Below are positions 12,171-22,434 of a stretch of 27,877 nt of DNA, piece by piece. A model generated the notes under the pieces. That model did not search any database, was not told the DNA's origin, and saw only the letters and a list, made by a program, of their open reading frames with translations. A program made the position numbers and the translations under genes. Source of the stretch: Perkinsus olseni (lineage: Eukaryota > Perkinsozoa > Perkinsida); the NCBI GenBank assembly GCA_013115125.1, contig JABANN010000458.1, positions 1 to 27,877 of the forward strand, in the 5' to 3' direction. Each line of letters begins with the position of its first letter. The stretch's first letter is position 1.

Positions 12171-14759
12171 ATGGCTGATACCGCCGCCTCGCAAGAAGAT
12201 ACCTCTGATATCGTTATTATGAGCATGGGTAAGCCATTGTCTGCTCAGCTTGTAGTTTGACGACAGCAATCGTTCTTAGGAGCTGCTGTAGGACCAGGCG
12301 CTGACACAGCCTCGACATTAGCAGCAGGAGTGGCAGCACAAGCACAAGCGACCTTGACTGGTGCGACACTGGCAAGAACAACGGTCAGTTGAGAAGTCGT
12401 CGCTGGAAGGCTGCGTTCTATGCTCGTTCTATTCTATATGCTCAGGGTTCACCAGGTGACTCACCTGACGACGATGGAACAGCGTCGAGCAAGAAGAATA
12501 GTTTGATGCCATCCGTACCGTCGCTTGTGGAGGACAATACCAACGAGGCCGAGGATCTGGGTGAGCGTTGCATCTCAGACGTACTGCTGCCGGCCGATAG
12601 TTGTATTTAGTTGACTTGCTTCTCAAAGAGATCCTCTCTCGAGTGCCTGCCTCAGCCAGGAAGTTCAGGCCTCGTCCTAGGAAGATAAGCAAAGGCGTTT
12701 ACAAGTACTATTCAGCAGCGAATGTGGAACCCTATTTCACGCCCTAGTGCTCAGGTTCGGCCTTCGGGACGTTTCACTCTTCACACGGGCTGGATCTTTG
12801 TATGTGTCTCATATAGACGGGATAGCGGCCAAACCACAGGTGCTAGGTGTCATGCTATCGTGAAGTGATGCAACCTGATGGTATTCTCAGTATGGTGAGA
12901 CTGAGGTCTCAGCTGCTAGTTTCGTGGCCTCTGAGTATGGAGTGAAGGATGCAGCGGGCTTAGAAAATTTAACAGATCTTCTCCGACCAGCAAGCTTTAG
13001 CCTTCAGCGCCAACAGGTACGGTTTACATGCATCGCGTGCATGATTCTTTATGTATAGTTACTTCCTGGGGCCTCCAGCTCAGTGTTGCCTGGTGCGACT
13101 TCAACGTCTTCATCGACTAATATAGCTGGTCAAAGCGGTACCGAACATCTCGTTCGACGTACTATCGACTGGAAGTCTTTTGGGTTCCTGTACCGCCTAG
13201 TAAAACTTGGAATGGACGCTAACGATCCGCAGTGGCAGGCCCTTTGGGATCGATTCTCAGCGAACGAGGGCCTCAAGACACCCGCGAGGCCTCGGAAGCA
13301 GAAGCTGGAAACACTCCAAAAGTTTGTTGAGCAAAGCTTAGTGTACGCTGTGCGCAAGGACTGGGCTAAGGAGCTGTTGTACAAAAAGCCTGGGGACCCA
13401 GATCCCGTGATCGAGCCGAGTGATGATGATGATGAGAGTGGGGCCGAATCAAAAAAGGGGCCCGCCGTCGCCATTAGAAGGAAGGATCGGCATAAGAAGC
13501 ATCGGCGCCACCACCATCGTTCGCGTTCCTCGTCTCATTCTAGGCGTAGGAGTAAATCGTCTAGCCGGCCCAGCGTATCGCACTCGGGAGATCTCCCACC
13601 TGTGAATGGCGGAGCGTCCCCTCCCCCTTTCCCTGGTTTCATACCCCCGACAGCTCCAGTCCCTCCTGGCCACGGTGCGTTTTACAAGACCCGACTGTGC
13701 CCGCTTTTCCAGTCTGGAGCTTGCCCCCGCGGCCAGTCTTGCAGCTATGCTCACGGCCCGCAAGAACTTCGCCCCAATGTGTCTGCCGGAGGTAGGCCTG
13801 GCGTTGGCGTGACTAGTGGCCTGCACACTGGAACTGTGATGCCTACTGCGAAGGTGGGCGACAGTGTCACACTGAGTGGGACCGGGAGTGGGGGTGTGAT
13901 GGATGGAGGTGCTACATCAATACCAATGGGAACTGCTCCTCCTAATAACCCATATTATAAAACGCGTATGTGTCAAGCCTTCCAGCAAGGGTTGTGTCAA
14001 AAAGGAGCTTTCTGCAACTATGCTCATGGAGCCGAGGAGATGGCGTATTACGGAGGTGGTGTATCTGGAGTATTAGCTGGTGCGGGAGGAGATCTACCGA
14101 AGGGTGCGGTCAGTGCGAACGATATCAGGCTAGCCGAGAAGCGACGCTTTGAGAAGAAGCGGCACCATCATAGTAGGTCTCGGTCATACTCATCGGGGGC
14201 ATCCTCGCGGAGCAGCTACAGTGGCAGTAGCGATGGTAACAGCAGTAGCTCGGAGGATGAGACTGATCGTCGTATTCGAGAACTGCAGCAGCGTCTTGGG
14301 CTCGGCCATAATGGTACTAATAACCTGCAAGGCGATAGTGGTCCAATAGGCCCACCGGTAGCAGCAGGCATGGGCATGATGGGGCAGCAGATATCCATTC
14401 AAGCCCCGGCCCCTAGGAGATATAAGACTGAGTTGTGCAAGCACTTCATGGAGGGTAAATGTGGTTATGGTGAACACTGCTCCTATGCTCATTCTATGGA
14501 AGAGATACGTCAGCATGCAGCGGGTAATCTATCGGCTCCAGGCCCGTTCCAGCCCTCGATGCAGCAATCCAACCTATCAGTGGGACAATCTCTTCTCCAG
14601 CCGCAGTCGAGCGTAGTGACGCCTATTTTCGGGAGTACACGGGCTGAGCGGTCGACGAAGCGGAGCCATTTGGGGCATCATCACCATCATAAGGAGAAGA
14701 AGTCTCGAACAGACTCCAGTGCGCCTGCTGCTGTGAAGATCTGCCTTGACGACCTCTAA
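12171..14759 (+). CDS. Triple CCCH zinc-finger protein with RS-like tract
   Basis: Exons: 12171-12228, 12280-12383, 12446-12560, 12611-12723, 12755-12799, 12891-13016 and 13059-14759; 754 codons including stop. Three fingers of the form C-x7-C-x5-C-x3-H begin at about residues 401, 492 and 647, each introduced by YKT (YKTRLC, YKTRMC, YKTELC) and closed by YAH. Between a conserved-looking helical block (DWKSFGFLYRLVKLGMDAND) and finger 1 lies a basic Arg/Ser/His tract typical of splicing and mRNA-processing proteins; a second RS/SG-rich stretch separates fingers 2 and 3. CCCH fingers of this spacing bind single-stranded RNA. Most of the protein is one 1.7 kb exon, odd in this intron-rich window. 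The 31-nt intron 12724-12754 is shorter than any other here; a 58-nt version (12697-12754) also keeps frame. Confidence 0.85.
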
Positions 14760-15049
14760 GGGGCTTTTCTGCTCTGCTATAGTATGGTGACGGTAGCGCT
14801 TTATTATGGCTGCCTAGCTTCTCGAACTTCGAGTGCTACGCTTGATACGTCCAGGAAAGGCTGTCTTCCTCGGTATCTTCTGCCTCGGTAGGGTTATATC
14901 ATTGATCTACGTTCCTCGCCGGCGGTTGGAGCTCGATGGGTGTAACTAATTGTAAGATGTATTTTCTAAGGTTGTCCCCTCTTGTGTTCGTAACGTGGGA
15001 GTAGTGCGTTGTGAGGATAGGAGCACTGGGGCAGCTCTTCGCTTGGCCT
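14760..15049. other. Spacer between zinc-finger and transporter genes
   Basis: This 290 bp spacer lies between two plus-strand genes. The transporter frame is open upstream to about 15011 without an ATG, so the Met at 15050 was taken as the start. Nothing else is seen. Confidence 0.35.
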
Positions 15050-16665
15050 ATGACTCTCAAGTCTTCACGGCGTGGGGTGGCTTCGAACGTGTGCGACAGG
15101 GAGGACGCGCCGCTCATACCGGGCGCTGAACGTTTCGCTAGTGCGGAAAAGACGGACCGAGAGTTTGAAGCTCGATGGAGAGGTGTGAGGCGCTTACTCT
15201 ACGTGGTATGTGCTATAGAGGGTACAGATATGCTCCTACTGCCCTCCTGCTATCGTGCTATGGAAGTGGATCTTGGGCTTTCTCCCAGCTCTTTGGGATA
15301 TCTCGCCATGGGTCAAGCTTTCTGGCAAGCATCAGCCGCTCCAATATGGGGAGCAGTGTCCGATTCCCTTTCAAGACGTCTAGTTCTAACGACTGGAGTA
15401 GGGGGCTGGGCAGTATTCACTGCTCTCACCTCGGCAGTCAGTGCGTTCTGGGTTCTATTCGTCATACGTTGTCTGAATGGCATCGCTCTCGCCTCAATTA
15501 TACCGGTATCCCAGTCCATTGTTGCAGACGTGTCCATTTCCAAGAATCGAGGGTCGGCATTTGGATTCATACAATCATTCACCTCACTCGGCCAAATCTT
15601 CGCCAGCTTGTTCGGGACCTGGCTGAGTGGTATCACGGTTGTACAAGGTTTCATGGGCTGGCGGCTCGCCTTCCTGCTCACCGGTATAACAAGCGCCGTC
15701 CTAGCCGTTGTGCTGATAGTCGAATTCGAAGAACCGCCGAGGGGCGCTGCGGACAGGCACGAAGGGATCGAGGTTGATCCTGTAGTCTACCCCTCCCAGA
15801 CCTGGTTCGATAGTCTAACGGAAGAGTACAGGAAGCTCTTCTACTATCTGCGAGAGGTGAGAGACTGCTGATCGGGTAGAAGTCGCCCTCGTCAATGATT
15901 GCTCTCTCTGTTCAGGTTCGGTCCTTCGTCGTTATCGTGCTACAGGGATGTTTTGGTACCATACCCTGGGGAGCGTTCACATTCACAACCCTGTGGTTAC
16001 AATACATCGGCTTCTCTGATCGATCAGCAGGAAGCCTAATCGTGCTTTACATGGCCGCAGCTGTGATCGGCGGTGTCTTGGGTGGAAACTTGGGGGACTG
16101 GGCCACGCGGAAGTGGAGATACTTTGGGCGTCCCTTCGTGGCCGTATGCAGCGTGGCGGCTGGTATACCCACTCTTGCTGTAGCATTCTTTGTTGTTCCA
16201 CGTACTACCTCTTCGTATAGCAGCTACGCTTTTCTTCTCGTCATTTTCGGACTGGTAGCAGCATGGCCTGGAGTCGCTACGAATCGCCCTATTTTAGTTG
16301 AGCTCGTTGATTCGAAGAGTAGGGCTAGCATCATTGCTTGGCTGACTGCCTTGGAGGGATCTTCTGGAGCGTTATTCGGACCGCCGATGGTTGGTATCAT
16401 TGCCGAGAGGGTATTCAATTACCAGCACACAACGATTCCGGTTTATGAGATGTCAGTGGACGTTCGACACAAAAACGCCGAAGCACTAAGTAGAGCTATG
16501 ATGATCCTCACGTGCATTCCATGGATGGCCTGTCTGATTTTCTACCTCCTCCTCTTCAAGAGCTATAAATACGACTGCAAGCGACATACTCGCGCTCTTA
16601 CTTCATCATCGAGCAAGGCCAAGTCACCACGGTCCACTTCTAGTGAGGACTCTAGCGCCTTTTGA
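15050..16665 (+). CDS. Major facilitator superfamily transporter
   Basis: Two exons, 15050-15856 and 15916-16665, joined by a 59-nt intron between whole codons; 518 residues. After a basic cytoplasmic head come about twelve hydrophobic helices. The loop after helix 2 carries a version of MFS motif A (GAVSDSLSRRLVL) and the equivalent loop in the second half reads GGNLGDWATRKWRYFGRPF, so both pseudo-symmetric halves are whole. A long acidic loop (EFEEPPRGAADRHEGIEVD) joins the halves, and the tail is Ser/Lys-rich. General resemblance is to the Spinster-like/organic-solute branch, but the substrate cannot be read from the sequence. It is intron-poor compared with its neighbours. The start is the first in-frame ATG before the hydrophobic core. 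Confidence 0.9.
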
Positions 16666-17000
16666 AAAGTTGTGTAGTGTATTAATAGATACACGAACCA
16701 TGCATTTAAAGTCTTAGATATGTTATATTGCGACCGCGTTGCGTACCCTAAGTTCGAGGAATGATGAACATGATGAACCGCACGCCTGAGCTGCCTCGTA
16801 GCTGAGATACGCTTGGTGGATGACTCTTCATATTCCAGAGATACGCACTCTCTGATCAGTGACCAGTGTACTCGTCGTGTCACTCGGTAGCGTGTATTGC
16901 TTCGCGTCGATAGCAGTCGAATTTTCTCCGCGACGAGGTCTCGGAGCAGCTGCGAAAAGTCCTCACATATCATGTATCCTAAAGCAGGTACTCCCTCCAA
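16563..17000 (-). other. Long unassigned antisense open frame
   Basis: A minus-strand frame stays open for about 145 codons (in fact from near 17060) and ends at 16563, overlapping the last ~100 bp of the transporter on the other strand. The upstream part (GYMICEDFSQLLRDLVAEKI) looks coding-like; the part antisense to the transporter does not. No ATG in a good position, splice partner or family match is seen. It could be a decayed gene end, an exon of an unresolved gene, or chance. Confidence 0.2.
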
Positions 17001-17364
17001 TGCTACGAATCTATCCTTCGGAAGTATTTTCAGCGTCCACCGAGTAGTACTCGACTATCTCAGGCACTAGGCACTCCAAACAATATCGGGCAGCGGGAAA
17101 AATGAACGAGGAAAAATTTTCATGAACATTTCATGTTACCATGAAAAGGTACCACTAAATGTTCTCATGCCTCCGTGTTATCTAATTGGTAACAGCCTTG
17201 AGCTCTACATGCGACCCCTAAACGTATCGATCCTCCGCCGCGTCAGCAGTTTGTACTCTTGTTCCACGCACATTAGCTGACTCACAATAACTTACGAAGC
17301 ACTCAAACTCAACTTTCGATAATTCTCACATCATTAACCTCTAATACGGGATTCATGGTTGGTC
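16666..17364. other. Convergent intergenic region
   Basis: About 700 bp between the 3' ends of the transporter (+) and the small secreted-protein gene (-). Apart from the antisense open frame and the stem-loop at 17117-17147 nothing is recognised. A stretch near 17178-17195 resembles a tRNA D-arm but the rest of a tRNA does not fold. Confidence 0.4.
17117..17147. other. Stem-loop, 13 bp with 2-nt bulge
   Basis: TTTTCATGAACAT at 17117-17129 pairs with ATGTT (17133-17137) and CATGAAAA (17140-17147), leaving a TTC loop and an AC bulge. It lies between two convergent genes, about 220 bp beyond the secreted-protein stop codon. It could act in 3' end formation or be a remnant of a small inverted-repeat element. 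Confidence 0.6.
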
Positions 17365-17938
17365 TCACGCATGGACAGTGAATAAGGAATCCAGATGGTG
17401 CTGGATATCACTGAGCTGAGAGGTGGTATCCTGTAACAACTGAGATAAGATTGGGGATCGCCACACTCGGCCTCAGTGTCGATCGCACCTTTTGTTGGTT
17501 GTTCGCAACCGCATCAAGTCCCTGAAGAGTTTGTTCCAAGCCAACCCCTGAGAGAACGTATCAAGGAAAGCCTTCGGCAGCCAACTAATACAGTGACGCT
17601 GAGAGGAATACTGTCTTGTTGCCCTGTCTATGGCTTACCGCGCCCATCCTTTTCCTGCAAGAGGGAAGCAGGGATCTGGAGTGAGTCCTCAGGAATTGCT
17701 GGTGCACTCTCGGTGTTAGAGAGATCGTGGATATCTTGTTCAATCTTGCCCAAGACAGCGTTCATTTTAGGATCAGCCACGGGGTCGAAGGAAGCCTGAC
17801 CAATGTTTGCCGTTAGGGCAGCACCGGATCCCTGCGGTCAGTCCACCAGGTCAACGCGGTGAATCTTACTTCGCGTTGAGTCTCAGTGGCACGAGCAAGT
17901 GCAAAAAGCATCGTAGTTAAGGTGGTGCGGGCAAACAT
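17365..17938 (-). CDS. Small secreted protein, unknown family
   Basis: Exons: 17938-17870, 17831-17639, 17547-17489 and 17430-17365; 387 nt, 128 residues, all phases agree. The N-terminus MFARTTLTTMLFALARATE is a good signal peptide with likely cleavage near residue 17-19. The mature chain is about 110 residues, polar, without cysteine, and largely heptad-like: MNAVLGKIEQDIHDLSN, LEQTLQGLDAVANNQQK and DTTSQLSDIQHHLDSLF suggest amphipathic or coiled-coil helices. It ends FTVHA. It is not recognised as any named family; export from the cell or delivery to an endomembrane compartment is inferred from the leader alone. It is isolated between two long spacers that carry inverted repeats. Confidence 0.68.
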
Positions 17939-18872
17939 TGCGCAAACGATTATAAGTAGTGGCTGGTAGAGCAAATGGCGGGCCAGGACGTCGCGGGGAA
18001 TTTAATTCCCCAGAACCCATCGCAAATTCCCGGAATTTGCGATCACAAGCTTGAGATCATCAACACCCGTAGACACATCGATCAGAAAGACGAGCGAGAT
18101 AATCATGCGCTCATCTTCTTCCGAGTCGCTTCCACATTTTCACTCGGCTGGACCCATTGGGGTGCTCAATGGGTCCCTACTCAATTTCTGAAGCACTCGA
18201 GTATGTTGATCACGTGAAATACGATCCTGGGGAACTTTTGACGGCTAGGAGAAGTCTGTTGAATTTCCGAATGGATCCTTGATATATCGACAGCCGGAAC
18301 TCACAGCGGCACGGCAGGGAATCTATGCTCCAGTATTGGTGAATTGGTGATGATCTTCGGCGTAACACAAGAATCAGGAACGTCTTGCGACCCCGGAACA
18401 CATTCTTTGGTTACGGCCGTTAGAAACTGGTTGGGTTTGTGTCCTTGTCCCGATAACGCACATTTGACTGGCGTGGTAGCGCTTTTGTTGAGGGTCGCCG
18501 CCAGGTCTCCTTGCGTTAGTAACTGGTGATCAGAGGAAATCGTCGATGTACGCCTGCCAACAGGTGTACTGCCGGTGACTTGGCCGCTGTGACCTTCCTG
18601 GACCTCGTTCTAGGTATCCATGTTTGCTGATACGTAATAGGTTGGACTTAACCTGTTCATAGCGCCCCTCGGAATCCTAGTTCATATTAAAGTTATGACT
18701 TGTTAATAGCGGCTCCGTCGTGTCCTTACCTAAGTTGAACTGGCACCGCTAGTATTAGAGAATATATTGAGAGATTCTCGGTATCAGTGACCTGGGGGGC
18801 CGTTCCGGGGTACAATTCATGCTGATCTGACTATGTCAGCTATACTGTGATGCAGTTGATTTTGAATCCATC
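17939..18872. promoter_or_regulatory. Divergent intergenic region with inverted repeats
   Basis: This 934 bp region separates the secreted-protein gene (-) from the UBA-like/proline-rich gene (+) and should contain both promoters. Its first 240 bp hold a cluster of palindromes (listed separately). Short open frames near 17975-18217 and 18344-18529 show no splice continuation or recognisable domain. No RNA gene is seen. Confidence 0.45.
17995..18176. repeat. Cluster of four inverted repeats
   Basis: GGGGAATT/AATTCCCC around one T at 17995-18011; CGCAAATTC/GAATTTGCG around CCG at 18021-18041; GATCACAAGCTTGAGATC at 18041-18058, palindromic except for one central-flanking A:A mismatch; and GGACCCATTG/CAATGGGTCC around a 7-nt loop at 18150-18176. 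A shorter CCGAGT/ACTCGG pair lies at 18121-18147. They sit 60-240 bp upstream of the secreted-protein start. Confidence 0.8.
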
Positions 18873-21537
18873 ATGGCTCTGCGAGCGAAAGACGCGGACT
18901 TCGAAAACTTTGCCTCCCAGGCTAGGTCCCTGATGGGTAATGAGAGGGATTGGTCAGCTGACTATACGCTGGCTATACTGGGTTAATACTCAGGTAATGA
19001 TCTAGCAGACGACTGGCTCCAGGAGATGTGGAGTGGTGCAGACGGTGATCTCAATCGAGCACTCAATCATGTAATAATCTTCGGGGGAAAGACGCGTGAT
19101 TTGAGGTGATCTGGTGAATGGCTATCAGGTTCTCGATTCACCTCCCGACAAAATCAAACGTAGTGGGAGGTATAAAATTGCTGAATGATCTTTCTCTTCT
19201 TCATCGAATCTCTCAGTTCGTCTGCTCCTGCACCTGTTCCCGTGTCCACTAAATCCTCAAAGTCGTCGAAAAAGAAGAAGCACTCAAGAACTTCGGCTCC
19301 CCCACCGCCCACAACCCCTGCCTGGGGAGATGAGTGAGAATTGGGAGCAAGTTTGTATTTGGGTCACTATCATCTGCCAGGTACGATGATCCTTTCTTTT
19401 CGGCTCCGGCACCTGCACCCGCGCCCCCTGCGGCCCCTGCACCGCCGCCGGAACCAGCGACAATGCAAGCGCCTCCTGCTCCTCCACCCCCTTCCCAACA
19501 ACCGGTACGCTGAGCTTTATAGCGGACGCGTTTTACTCGTTCCTGTCTTGATCGCAGGTTCCTCAGCAGATGCCTGCTAGTGCACCTCAATTGATGGGTC
19601 CGCAAATGGGTATGCCGAATCAGCCAATGCTCTACCCTTACCCACCTCAACAAGCGCCCCAGATGATGCAGACCATGCCGGCCGTGTCTCCGGTAGACCG
19701 TGAATGCTTTTACTCGTCAGTGTATATCGCAAGTTTTTGATATTGTTATATTCAGGCCCCTGGGACGATGGAGAACTATCCGCCGAATGCGACTTCCAAT
19801 CCGATGGCGGCTTCTTCGCAACAGCAGCAACGCATTCAGTTCGTAAGATATCACGCCTGTTGAACGGAGAAACTCTATGCTGGACGGAAAACTGCTTAGA
19901 TGCAATCGCAGCAGCAGCAAGTACTCTTAGCACTGAAAGCGCAGTTAGATACCGTAAGTCTCACATTTGCACCGATTCTGGGAATCTGCTGCTTCTAGGG
20001 AGTTCATCCGAGTTTTTCCTTTAGGTACTCGCTAATCCGGCGCTCTTGCAGGATCCCGCAGCCATGCATCAACTCAAGGACACAATGAGTGTACTATTGC
20101 GGACACTTGCGTTTCACAGGGGTCTTTGAGGCTTGGGGCGCACAACATTGCTCTGCTAGATGGCCATGGAAGCGCCTAATGCCACAATACAAATGAGCGA
20201 ACAAGCCCGACAGAACCAGCAAGCGGCCCAGTTCATAAGTCTCATGCAGGTGACTCATTCTCTTGCTTCGCGGCTACCATCATGTTTTTTCGCGATTCAG
20301 AACCAAGTATCGGAAATGTTATCTAATCCGCAAGTAGCTTCCAATCCGGAGCTCTTGCAACAATTGAATACTCAGATGAACCAGTTAAGGTTAATCACTA
20401 TGCAACAGGTCAGCTACTTTTTCTCGGTCATCTCTCCCACGTCCACCAGCAGGTCGCGTCTGAGAAATTGTCGTCTAATCCTGTCACCGCGTTAAGTTTG
20501 TCATCTACCCCCAACTCTGCTGCTGCGAAACCATTCACTGCCGAGGATATAAGAAGCATTCTGGAGAGTAATACACTGGGTGCCATCATGTGACAATCAA
20601 GTATCTCAGCGCTAGCCTTGCGGAAGGTTCATGTTCGCCCGAATACACCGGAATTGGTGCATCACAGGTGCTGTGTCCGACTCGGATAGTGACGATAGTG
20701 ATGAAGAACTCGATGATGACACTGAATGGTGGGACGAGGAAGCGTCGAAGGGAAAACGTGAGAAGGGCAACGTGAAGAGGACCAAGAAGCATGTTAGTTT
20801 TAATGAGGATTCTCCGAAGAAGGATGCGAAGAAGGTGAGCCCCCGGTTGCGTCCATGTGCTCGGCCCCGCCTTTCATCGGTCATGAGTCCCGATGGTGCC
20901 ATCTCGGATTTTTGGGTTCGATCAGGGCGGCTCCGACCCATCTCTGTCGGAAAGCAACCCTTTCAAGGAGCCAGAGGCCGAGGACGAGACAATCTCAGGC
21001 GAAGAAGGGCAGGGCTCAGCACGACCATCAAGAGAAGGTTCACATCAGCTTCCCATACATTGCTGCGCACATTCCCGTTCTCCTTGTAGGACGGAAGGGT
21101 TCTCGGAAGGGTCATTCTGACAAGGAAGGACTCGACAGGTTGATGAAGCGACTCATGGCAGCCCAATCACAGTTGAGTATGTCGGCGAATGCCTTCGGGG
21201 CGAGGATGCTTGGACTTCAATCACGGCTACTTCTTTGTTTCAGGGTCGTCGGCAAGCATGCAGCCCAATCCTGCATTTCCCAACAACAGCGTGCCGGTAG
21301 TTATGTTCTCATCCGATCATTAGTTCTAGTTTTGTTGCACATCAGGTTCTCCCCAACATGTATAACATGAGCCAAGGCAATCTACTTCCTTCGCAGAGTA
21401 TGTCTACCATGATGCCCCCCACTGGATATGCCTTACCATCGGTTATGGGTACACCCGGTGTTCCGCCTTCGATGATGAATGCTAATCCCACTGCAACTTA
21501 TAATACTCAACAACAGCAACAGCCGCCATATTATTGA
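18873..21537 (+). CDS. UBA-like head, Pro/Gln/Met-rich protein
   Basis: Seventeen exons: 18873-18936, 18994-19070, 19129-19169, 19217-19333, 19381-19504, 19558-19692, 19756-19842, 19900-19953, 20025-20090, 20160-20249, 20301-20408, 20453-20579, 20668-20834, 20926-21037, 21090-21176, 21244-21296 and 21346-21537; 1701 nt, 566 residues. The head (NDLADDWLQEMWSGADGDLN, RALNHVLDSPPDKI) resembles a UBA-like three-helix ubiquitin-binding fold. It is followed by a Ser/Lys patch, an Ala/Pro-rich stretch, several Met/Gln/Asn-rich segments with short helices (NPELLQQLNTQMNQLRLITM), an acidic Asp/Ser block (VSDSDSDDSDEELDDDTEWW), a basic tract and a Met/Pro/Gln tail ending QQPPYY. Such composition is common in RNA-granule or ubiquitin-adaptor scaffolds; no precise function is claimed. 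Retaining intron 20580-20667 gives an early stop at 20593. Confidence 0.8.
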
Positions 21538-21814
21538 AACGGAGATCCAGGCAAGGGAATGCTCCGTCCTTCTAATGTTGGATAGGGATACATCATTTTG
21601 TATATCCTCTCATTGCTGAGTTGGGTTAGACTTACAAGCTAGCCTCGTGTGATTTCGTGCTTGCTTTCATACGGTGAGGCTTCTGTGATGCGTATCGCTT
21701 CACTAATTTTTTCTGTACTCTTGCAATGAATGCTGTATTGCGCTATCACCGGTTTCGGGAAGTTGGAAGCTATCAATTTATCAGACAGTTTTTTGGTGGC
21801 CTCTACTTTCGGCT

Positions 21815-22160
21815 ATGTGGCGTCAGGCAGCTAAAGTCTCATACAATCAGTAAGAAAGGTAGGCGCTGTATGCATAACTCCCACGATCCTACTCGAGGTA
21901 TACGAACGAGATGGCTGTGTTGCTGCGCAAATGTCTCAAGGAGCCCTTCAGAAGCCAGGCTATGAAGAGCACTGGAGTGAGCCTGAGTTTGGCCCTTGTT
22001 TTTCGACTTTGCTTCTTTCTTGTTGATCCTTTCACGGCTGGCTACTTATTCATTGCGTCGCTGTCGTCATTTCCAGGTCCAGTTTCGAGAGAAGTGGTTC
22101 GCTAACGGAGCCGAGGTATCCAGAAACGACGTCAAGGACTTCGATGAGGCTTTCAAGTAG
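21815..22160 (+). CDS. ATP5E: Mitochondrial ATP synthase subunit epsilon
   Basis: Exons: 21815-21849, 21898-21976 and 22077-22160; 198 nt, 65 residues. MWRQAAKVSYNQYTNEMAVL followed by LRKCLKEPFRSQAMKSTG matches the eukaryotic epsilon subunit pattern (WR.AGLSY..Y....A...R..LK..F...A), which packs on the foot of the F1 central stalk. The family is usually 50-75 residues, so this length is normal. The tail (VQFREKWFANGAEVSRNDVK) extends past the core. Like other epsilon subunits it has no separate cleavable leader. It is small enough to be missed by a gene finder because the first exon codes for under twelve residues. Confidence 0.88.
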
Positions 22161-22434
22161 CGTGTGTGCCAGTCGCTGTCGAACAAGCCGGATTGGTCCC
22201 TCTCCAGGTCTGCCAACCCTAGCTCTCTGTCCAAGTGAGGGACAAGTCATGGTAGAAAGAAATCGGCAAAGAAACATAAATCGGCTGGACGAGTACGATC
22301 GCAACAAATTGGGTTTCCATACTACCTGTTTTCATCGCGTTACTTAGTGCCTGGGCGATCATTAGGAGTGATAGAATGTTGTTTTCAGTCTCATTGAGTT
22401 TCGGTTCAACTCCTGCTAATCATTCCGCGGTGTG

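Noticed and set aside
13420-14516. Several long frames on both strands inside the zinc-finger exon
   Set aside because: They come from the GC-rich, low-complexity Arg/Ser and Gly tracts of the real frame and contain no independent domain.
17171-17260. tRNA-like stretch (TTATCTAATTGGTAACAG near 17178)
   Set aside because: The D-arm-like part is good but no matching acceptor stem, anticodon arm or T-arm with GGTTCGA-type loop follows at the right distance, even allowing an intron.
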